A stretch of DNA of 64,000 bases from an uncultured Bacteroidales bacterium (GTDB taxonomy: Bacteria; Bacteroidota; Bacteroidia; Bacteroidales; FEN-979), in contig CAIWXI010000050.1 of the NCBI GenBank assembly GCA_903916595.1, positions 1-64,000 of the forward strand. The letters run 5' to 3'. Shown here one piece after another: positions 59,594 to 64,000 of the stretch. The stretch's first letter is position 1. The number at the start of each line of letters is the position of its first letter. Under the pieces are notes generated by a model. It was not told the DNA's origin, did not search any database, and worked only from the letters and a program-made list of their open reading frames with translations. A program made the translations under genes and the position numbers.

Positions 59594-60922
59594 TTATTTT
59601 GCAGGAGCTGCAGGTTTAGCGTCTTTCACATCCATTAGTTCAACTTCAAAAACCAAGGTCGAATAAGGAGGAATAGTACCCTTATCGCGTTCGCCATAAG
59701 CCATATTGGAAGGGATGATCAAGGTAGCTTTTCCACCCACGTTCATGAGTTCAATGCCTTCGTCCCATCCTTTTATCACCTGGCCCTGGCCAAGTGTGAA
59801 TTCATAGGGCTGGTTTTTGTCGCGGCTGGAGTCAAATTTTGTTCCATTCAGCAGTGTTCCGGTATAATGAACTTTTACTAGTTTACCTGCCGCTGCCTTC
59901 GTTCCGGTTCCTTTTACTCTCTCGATATAGTAAATTCCGCTAGCCGTGGGTTTGGCTGTTATATTCTTTTCTTTCAGGTATTTACCGAGAGAAGCTGCTT
60001 CTTCAATTTTGTTTTTCATCAGCTTTTCCTGGGCCTTCTTCTTCTCTTCTGCAGCCGCTTTATCATGCTCGGCCCTGGTCTGCACGTTTACAATTTCCAG
60101 TTCATAAATCATGGTTGCGAAAGGCGGAACCACACTCCCTCTTCCGGTTTCACCGAAAGCTATTTTGGAAGGAACGATAGCCATTGCCTTACCTCCTTTT
60201 TTCATCATCCCGATGGCTTGTTCAACGCCAGGAGTATCAAACCGCTTCCCATATTCAAAAGTAATAGGTTCTCCCCTGTCATAGGAAGAAAAGAGTTGCT
60301 TCCCATCGATAAGAAGGACTTTAAAATGAACTGAAACCCACATTCCGGTATCAATCGCGAGTCCCTTGCCGGCGACAGTTTCAATAAAATATAGTCCTGA
60401 TTCGGCAGGCTGTACAGTAATTTTTTTGTCTGTAAGATATTTCACGAGTTCATCCTGCTCTTTTTTTATCAGAGACTGCGGATTATCGATTGAAATCAGT
60501 TTGACGTGAAACGTAACTACTGAGTTAGTGTCAACAAATTTCGGACGGCTGGGTTGTCTGAAGGTTTTCCTGAAGAGTGAATCAGAATTAATGAGGAATA
60601 CTGCGCTATCGCCGGCCGACATGAGTTTAATACCTTCGTAAAGATCACCTTTAAAATCCGAAGCGGGAACCTGGAACCTTATTGGCATGCCACCCTGGGC
60701 TTTCCGGCTGTCGAACATCACCGAATCTTTGTACTGCCAGCTCATGTTCAGAGAAACCCAGTCCCCTAATTTTGGTTTCAGAGTATCTTTCGATTCTTTG
60801 ATAATTTTATAATACAGGCCATTTGCCGTTTTATCAAATCCTGCATACTTGGATGAACAGGCAAAAGTCGTCAGAGCAAGCAACAATAAAATCCCCAACG
60901 GTTTAAGAAAATTGTTTTTCAT
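59594..60922 (-). CDS. Lipoprotein with three FKBP-type peptidyl-prolyl isomerase domains
   Basis: This 442-residue protein has a lipobox with Cys22 (LTTFACSS). Three FKBP-like units follow. The first (about 40-145) is divergent, with an unusual FRQPSRPKFV segment. The second (about 185-280) has VHFKVLLIDGKQLF, GVEQAIGMMKKGGKAMAIVP and IYELEIVNV. The third (about 345-435) has the standard VHYTGTLLNGTKFDSS, WDEGIELMNVGGKATLIIP and AYGERDKGTIPPYSTLVFEVELM. It likely helps fold proteins in the periplasm or at the outer membrane. It heads the run toward the T9SS genes (9 bp gap), suggesting a chaperone role for them. Confidence 0.9.
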   Translation of the reverse strand: MKNNFLKPLGILLLLALTTFACSSKYAGFDKTANGLYYKIIKESKDTLKPKLGDWVSLNMSWQYKDSVMFDSRKAQGGMPIRFQVPASDFKGDLYEGIKLMSAGDSAVFLINSDSLFRKTFRQPSRPKFVDTNSVVTFHVKLISIDNPQSLIKKEQDELVKYLTDKKITVQPAESGLYFIETVAGKGLAIDTGMWVSVHFKVLLIDGKQLFSSYDRGEPITFEYGKRFDTPGVEQAIGMMKKGGKAMAIVPSKIAFGETGRGSVVPPFATMIYELEIVNVQTRAEHDKAAAEEKKKAQEKLMKNKIEEAASLGKYLKEKNITAKPTASGIYYIERVKGTGTKAAAGKLVKVHYTGTLLNGTKFDSSRDKNQPYEFTLGQGQVIKGWDEGIELMNVGGKATLIIPSNMAYGERDKGTIPPYSTLVFEVELMDVKDAKPAAPAK

Positions 60923-61129
60923 GTGTTTGTTTTTAATTGTTTTTAATGTTTATACTGAGAAAATTTATTTAATTCAATTTACTAATAAACTCTTATTCAA
61001 TAATTTAACATGCATCTTATATTGATTAGCAAGTCATTAAAAGCCTCAACAAGATAGTGAAGTCCGCTGCAGCCGGATCAATAAAACGAAGCCTACTTAT
61101 TAACACTTTTACACAGGTTATTAACGGTT
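60923..61129. other. AT-rich non-coding gap between two FKBP genes
   Basis: No open frame or clear consensus promoter was found in these 207 bp. It contains runs such as ttttaattgtttttaatg and holds the leader of the three-domain FKBP gene and the tail of the GldI-like gene. I see no strong hairpin followed by a T-tract on the minus strand. Confidence 0.5.
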
Positions 61130-61699
61130 TCAAGGAGTCGGATCAAGGCTTTCAATATCATAAACCAGGGTTGCCGAAGCCGGGATTCTTTTAAGATCGC
61201 CAAGCAAGCCAAATGCCAGGTGCGAAGGAACGATGAGTTTTGCACAGTCACCCTGCCGCATCAGCAGAAGCGCTTCCTGCAGACCGGTTTCCCCTTCGGA
61301 AGCTCCCGGGTAAATAATTCTGATGCCGTCTGTTTCTGAATTATACAGTTCTCCTCCATTCATAAGGAACAGCTTATACCTGAGGCGTACTTCAGCTCCC
61401 TTTATGATTTTCTTACCGTTTCCTGCTTTATAAATATTGTACCGTAGACCGGTGGAGGTTTTCAGCATCTTCCACCGATGCCTCGCGATATAATCCTCAA
61501 TCTCATTAGATTCTGACTGTACAGCCTGCCGGTTATAGCTGATCAGTTTTTCATCCATCATACGAATATGGTCAGTGGAGCGTGCATGACGTGTCTCCGG
61601 TTCACAGGAAAGGAGTAAAAAAGAGAAAGCAATAGCACATAATGCTCCGGTATGAAGCTTGAAAGCCGCTGAAATTACAGGATGATTAAAACCAGACAT
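61130..61699 (-). CDS. GldI-like FKBP lipoprotein
   Basis: This 189-residue protein has a lipobox with Cys32 (FSFLLLSCEPE) and one FKBP domain (about 85-185: GAEVRLRYKLFLMNGGELY, GLQEALLLMRQGDCAKLIVP, PASATLVYDIESL). GldI is a lipoprotein isomerase required for gliding in flavobacteria; the order ndk | DHH phosphoesterase - gldI is one I associate with Bacteroidota. The N-terminal extension before the domain is helical and charged. It starts 2 bp after the DHH gene, so both share a transcript. Confidence 0.8.
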   Translation of the reverse strand: MSGFNHPVISAAFKLHTGALCAIAFSFLLLSCEPETRHARSTDHIRMMDEKLISYNRQAVQSESNEIEDYIARHRWKMLKTSTGLRYNIYKAGNGKKIIKGAEVRLRYKLFLMNGGELYNSETDGIRIIYPGASEGETGLQEALLLMRQGDCAKLIVPSHLAFGLLGDLKRIPASATLVYDIESLDPTP

Positions 61700-61701
61700 C
61701 C

Positions 61702-62739
61702 TCAGTCATTATATACATGAATAAGGTCTTCCCCGAATGAGGGAAGTAAGTCAAGAAACCTGCTGATCGTTACATCGAGGCTCTCGTTACAGTTTGCACC
61801 TGAGGCATTGCGATGTCCCCCACCCCCGAAATGCTCACGGGCAAGGCGGTCAACAGAGAAACTGCCTTTTGACCGGAATGAGACCTTTACCTGACCATCC
61901 CTCTCCATAAACAGGGCGGCAAGGTTAATGTCTCTGATAGACAGTGCATAGTTTACAACTCCCTCAGTATCGCCTACCTGGTAGTTAAATCGTTCAAGAT
62001 CCTCTTTGGTAAGCACGATGTATGCCGCATGGTATCCGGGAAGAACCCTGAGCCCGCCACTTACAGCATATCCGAGCAGCCTTAAACGGCTTTCTGAATA
62101 CGTATCGTAAATAAGCCTGTGGATATGCTCACCGTCAATGCCCAGACGGAATAACTCAGCCGTGATAAGGTAGGTCTTGACGTAGTTGCAGGAGTAGCTG
62201 AAAGAACCGGTATCAGTGGCAATTCCGGTATACAAGCACTCGGCAATATGTTTGTCGATCAGGCTTTTATAACCCGATTCACAAATAAAATCATAGATCA
62301 GCTCTGAAGTTGAAGAGATCTTGTTGAATGATATTTTCAAACTGAATTCATCAGACGGGTTCAAATGATGATCGATCAGTATCTTAGCTGCATCCGAACG
62401 CCGGAACTCATCTCCCAGCTCATTCAGTCTTTTCAGATTATTAAAATCAACGCAAATAATAAGATCTGCTTCTTTCACCAATTGTTTGCATTCGAGGGGA
62501 TGCTGTTCAAAGATCATGATTTCTTTAGCGCCAGGCATCCAGGCAAGAAACTCAGGATAGAGATCAGGAATGACAACATGGACCATGAACCCGCGCTTCG
62601 ACAGATAAAGGAACATGGCCAGGCTGGCTCCAATTGCATCCCCGTCGGGATTCGTATGAGTCGTTATAATGATGCTGCCGGATTTGTCCAGGGTCTCCTG
62701 GATCTTAATGAAATCCGTATCTAATAAATAGTTTTCCAT
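61702..62739 (-). CDS. DHH-family phosphoesterase (NrnA-like oligoribonuclease / pAp phosphatase)
   Basis: This 345-residue protein starts at ATG 62739; a GTG at 62751 was rejected because it lies on the -7 box itself. The DHH motifs are HTNPDGDAIGASL (I), VDFNNL (II), IDHHLNP (III) and GIATDTGSFSY (IV), and the DHHA1 signature FGGGGHRNASGA is at the C-terminus. NrnA-type enzymes degrade short RNA oligomers and 3',5'-phosphoadenosine (pAp). pAp is left over from PAPS-dependent sulfotransfer, so this enzyme would also clear the by-product of the sulfotransferase at 18812-19867. It is divergent from ndk. Confidence 0.93.
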   Translation of the reverse strand: MENYLLDTDFIKIQETLDKSGSIIITTHTNPDGDAIGASLAMFLYLSKRGFMVHVVIPDLYPEFLAWMPGAKEIMIFEQHPLECKQLVKEADLIICVDFNNLKRLNELGDEFRRSDAAKILIDHHLNPSDEFSLKISFNKISSTSELIYDFICESGYKSLIDKHIAECLYTGIATDTGSFSYSCNYVKTYLITAELFRLGIDGEHIHRLIYDTYSESRLRLLGYAVSGGLRVLPGYHAAYIVLTKEDLERFNYQVGDTEGVVNYALSIRDINLAALFMERDGQVKVSFRSKGSFSVDRLAREHFGGGGHRNASGANCNESLDVTISRFLDLLPSFGEDLIHVYND

Positions 62740-62750
62740 GAATGAGGGCA

Positions 62751-62758
62751 CAAAAGTA
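62751..62758 (-). promoter_or_regulatory. -7 box TACTTTTG for the DHH/gldI transcript
   Basis: Exact TAnnTTTG match on the minus strand, ending 11 bp before the ATG at 62739. No clear -33 element was found. It faces away from the ndk box 20 bp to the right. Confidence 0.55.
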
Positions 62759-62778
62759 CATATTTTTAAAAATAGTCT

Positions 62779-62786
62779 TACTTTTG
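62779..62786 (+). promoter_or_regulatory. -7 box TACTTTTG for ndk
   Basis: Exact match to TAnnTTTG, 27 bp before ATG 62814. It has the same sequence as the divergent box at 62751-62758, so the two transcripts are organised around a short shared control region. Confidence 0.55.
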
Positions 62787-62813
62787 CCGCCGTCTAATTA
62801 ATACAAAATTATT

Positions 62814-63233
62814 ATGGCCGGGAAGCGCACATTTACTATGATCAAGCCTTCGGCAGTAGCCGCCGGGCATGCAGGAGATATCCTCTCAATGATTGAAAAG
62901 GCCGGATTCAGGCTTGTTGCCATGAAACTAGTACACCTGAGCAAGCATCAGGCCGGATTGTTTTATGCAGAACATGATGGTAAAAGCTTTTACGAAGACC
63001 TTACACGCTTTATGTCGTCGGGTCCCATTATCGCCGCAATCCTCGAAAAAGAGGAAGCTGTTGCCGAATTCCGTAAACTTATCGGCGCTACTGATCCTTC
63101 AAAGGCAGATGCAGGAACTGTAAGAAAATTGTATGGAATAAGTATGACCGAAAATGCAGTGCATGGCTCAGACGCCGATGCCACCGCCGAAAGGGAAGGA
63201 AGTTTCTACTTTTCGCAATTAGACAGGGTCTGA
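62814..63233 (+). CDS. ndk: Nucleoside diphosphate kinase
   Basis: This 139-residue protein has the full NDK fold: TFTMIKPSAV (Lys11 at the phosphate site), the Kpn-loop region, and the active-site His117 in ENAVHGSDA, with SDADATAEREGSFYF at the end. NDK balances nucleoside triphosphates through a phospho-His intermediate. The usual IKPDA is IKPSA here, a mild variation next to the conserved Lys. It is monocistronic as far as can be seen, divergent from the DHH gene. Confidence 0.96.
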   Translation: MAGKRTFTMIKPSAVAAGHAGDILSMIEKAGFRLVAMKLVHLSKHQAGLFYAEHDGKSFYEDLTRFMSSGPIIAAILEKEEAVAEFRKLIGATDPSKADAGTVRKLYGISMTENAVHGSDADATAEREGSFYFSQLDRV

Positions 63234-63287
63234 TTTCTTAGACGTGCCGTTAATTAATCGGGGAAATACTCAACGAAAGTCTCCTGG

Positions 63288-63746
63288 TTATTCGGAAAAA
63301 TACTCCCTGAACGTTCTGTCATTATAGAAAACAACATATTTTTCAGGGGATTTTTTTTCTTTATTTTCTGTATCCTTACTTTTATTTTCAGATTCCCTGC
63401 CGGGGACGAATACCGGTGCAGGGCTCTCTCCGAGTATTAATACCGCTTTTTTTTCTGTTTTCTTTTCTGGCTTCTCTGACTGTTTTACAGACTCACTGAA
63501 CAAATCAGCTGAAAAAATCGGCTTGACGGCCAAATCATTTCTGAAAACAGGTTCATTTCCAAAAAGCATCCAGTCGGGATTAACATCCGGAAACTCCTTA
63601 AGAATTTTTAAAATAAACTCAAGACTGGGTTTATTCCGGCCTGATACAAAATGAGAAATACCAGAGCGCTGTACTCCAATCGTATCTGCCAACTGCGAAG
63701 ATGTCATGTTCTTTATCCGCATTAATTCTAAAAGTCTTCCGATCAT
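63288..63746 (-). CDS. XRE-family DNA-binding regulator
   Basis: This 152-residue protein has an N-terminal Cro/CI-type helix-turn-helix (about 5-60: TSSQLADTIGVQRSGISHFVSGRNKPSLEFILKIL is implied by its segments TSSQLADTIGVQ and SGISHFVSGRNKPS). The remainder is hydrophilic, Lys/Glu/Pro-rich and probably disordered (EKPEKKTEKKA, ENKSKDTENKEKKSPEKYV). The PDVNPDWMLFGNEP segment after the HTH is common in Bacteroidota XRE proteins. The target is unknown. It is convergent with ndk, 54 bp apart. Confidence 0.85.
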   Translation of the reverse strand: MIGRLLELMRIKNMTSSQLADTIGVQRSGISHFVSGRNKPSLEFILKILKEFPDVNPDWMLFGNEPVFRNDLAVKPIFSADLFSESVKQSEKPEKKTEKKAVLILGESPAPVFVPGRESENKSKDTENKEKKSPEKYVVFYNDRTFREYFSE

Positions 63747-64000
63747 GGCCTTGCTAATCTATAAGTTTAACTATTTATACGTATCTATCTGATTTTGCGC
63801 ACTATTTAAAAAAATATTACAGATTGTTTCGAATTGTTTACAAATATAACCATATGGATTTGGTGCGATTTACCTTTGTAACCTTAACCAAGAATGATGT
63901 AAATGTACGAATATTACGAATGTAACCTGGAGAAAAGGTAGCAGATAACAGATAGCAGATATCTGGTGGAGCGAGCGTAGCGATTCACACAAGCCGCCTC
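63747..64000. other. Intergenic end region with divergent -7 boxes and short repeats
   Basis: A minus-strand TATATTTG box (63848-63841) could serve the XRE gene with a leader of about 95 nt. A plus-strand TACCTTTG box lies at 63871-63878 and points out of the window. A 12-codon frame (ATG 63902, MYEYYECNLEKR) follows but is too short to call as a gene. Near-repeats of agcagata/cagata lie at about 63939-63961. A ggtggagcg / gcgtagcg segment at about 63964-63982 resembles the repeat array at 691-800 in reverse orientation. No gene is supported. Confidence 0.5.

Noticed and set aside
63245-63320. Apparent duplication of the 3' end of the XRE gene (two similar aaatactc segments)
   Set aside because: The similarity is short and could be chance; the second copy has an early stop and no frame of useful length.
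1-64000. Search by eye for CRISPR arrays, insertion sequences, tRNA and rRNA genes
   Set aside because: No spaced direct-repeat array, transposase-like frame, tRNA cloverleaf or rRNA segment was recognised. The short tandem repeats lack spacers and are not CRISPR.

Overview
The window reads as a chromosomal segment of a Bacteroidota bacterium, probably an environmental member of the Bacteroidales or a relative. Evidence seen in the sequence: TAnnTTTG-type -7 promoter boxes (two promoters with a matching TTTG 20-21 bp upstream and one with TTG 20 bp upstream), few Shine-Dalgarno sequences, a carboxypeptidase-like/TonB-dependent receptor, type IX secretion (T9SS) sorting domains, a PorP/SprF protein, and the ndk | DHH phosphoesterase - GldI-like FKBP neighbourhood. 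No rRNA, tRNA, insertion sequence or CRISPR array was found.

Region A (1-21961) is a candidate biosynthetic gene cluster whose left end lies outside the window. It holds a malonyl/acyl-transferase fragment, two cobalamin-type radical SAM proteins, a GT2-DUF2062 glycosyltransferase, an MMPL transporter fused to an acyltransferase and a methyltransferase, a CrtI-like FAD oxidoreductase, a C45 (penicillin acyltransferase-like) hydrolase, a TonB receptor, an O-methyltransferase, an ABC-2 permease, a BtrH-like acyltransferase, an acyl carrier protein, a sulfotransferase, an outer-membrane barrel and a PaaK-like AMP ligase. I infer that an acyl chain built on a carrier protein is transferred, decorated (methyl, sugar, acyl, sulfate) and exported through the envelope. 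The product is unknown.

Region B (21954-31251) is mostly housekeeping: a lipoprotein amidohydrolase, a DUF6580-type membrane protein, mutL, two rhomboid proteases, a membrane-anchored EEP-family protein and uvrB.

Region C (31302-53196 or 54514) is a Wzx/Wzy-type exopolysaccharide locus starting at a clear promoter. It has a lone receiver, a pseudo-receiver/sugar-phosphate transferase fusion, a short outer-membrane-efflux-like protein, a Wzc-like co-polymerase with an inserted LysM domain and a degenerate kinase domain, Wzx, a Wzy/ligase, a 42-residue membrane peptide, eight glycosyltransferases including three tandem paralogous pairs, a hexapeptide acyltransferase, a parallel beta-helix exoprotein and a methyltransferase. 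It ends with two hybrid histidine kinases; the first lacks its phospho-acceptor histidine.

Region D (54515-64000) carries, on the minus strand, an operon of a three-domain FKBP lipoprotein, a T9SS type B (gliding-motility CTD) protein, a PorP/SprF protein and a 1017-residue T9SS type A exoprotein. Next come a GldI-like FKBP and an NrnA-like DHH phosphoesterase, divergent from ndk, then an XRE regulator and a repeat-containing intergenic end.

Several start codons were moved from the longest open frame where a promoter box, or a stop codon of the upstream gene, decided the matter; reasons are given per gene.
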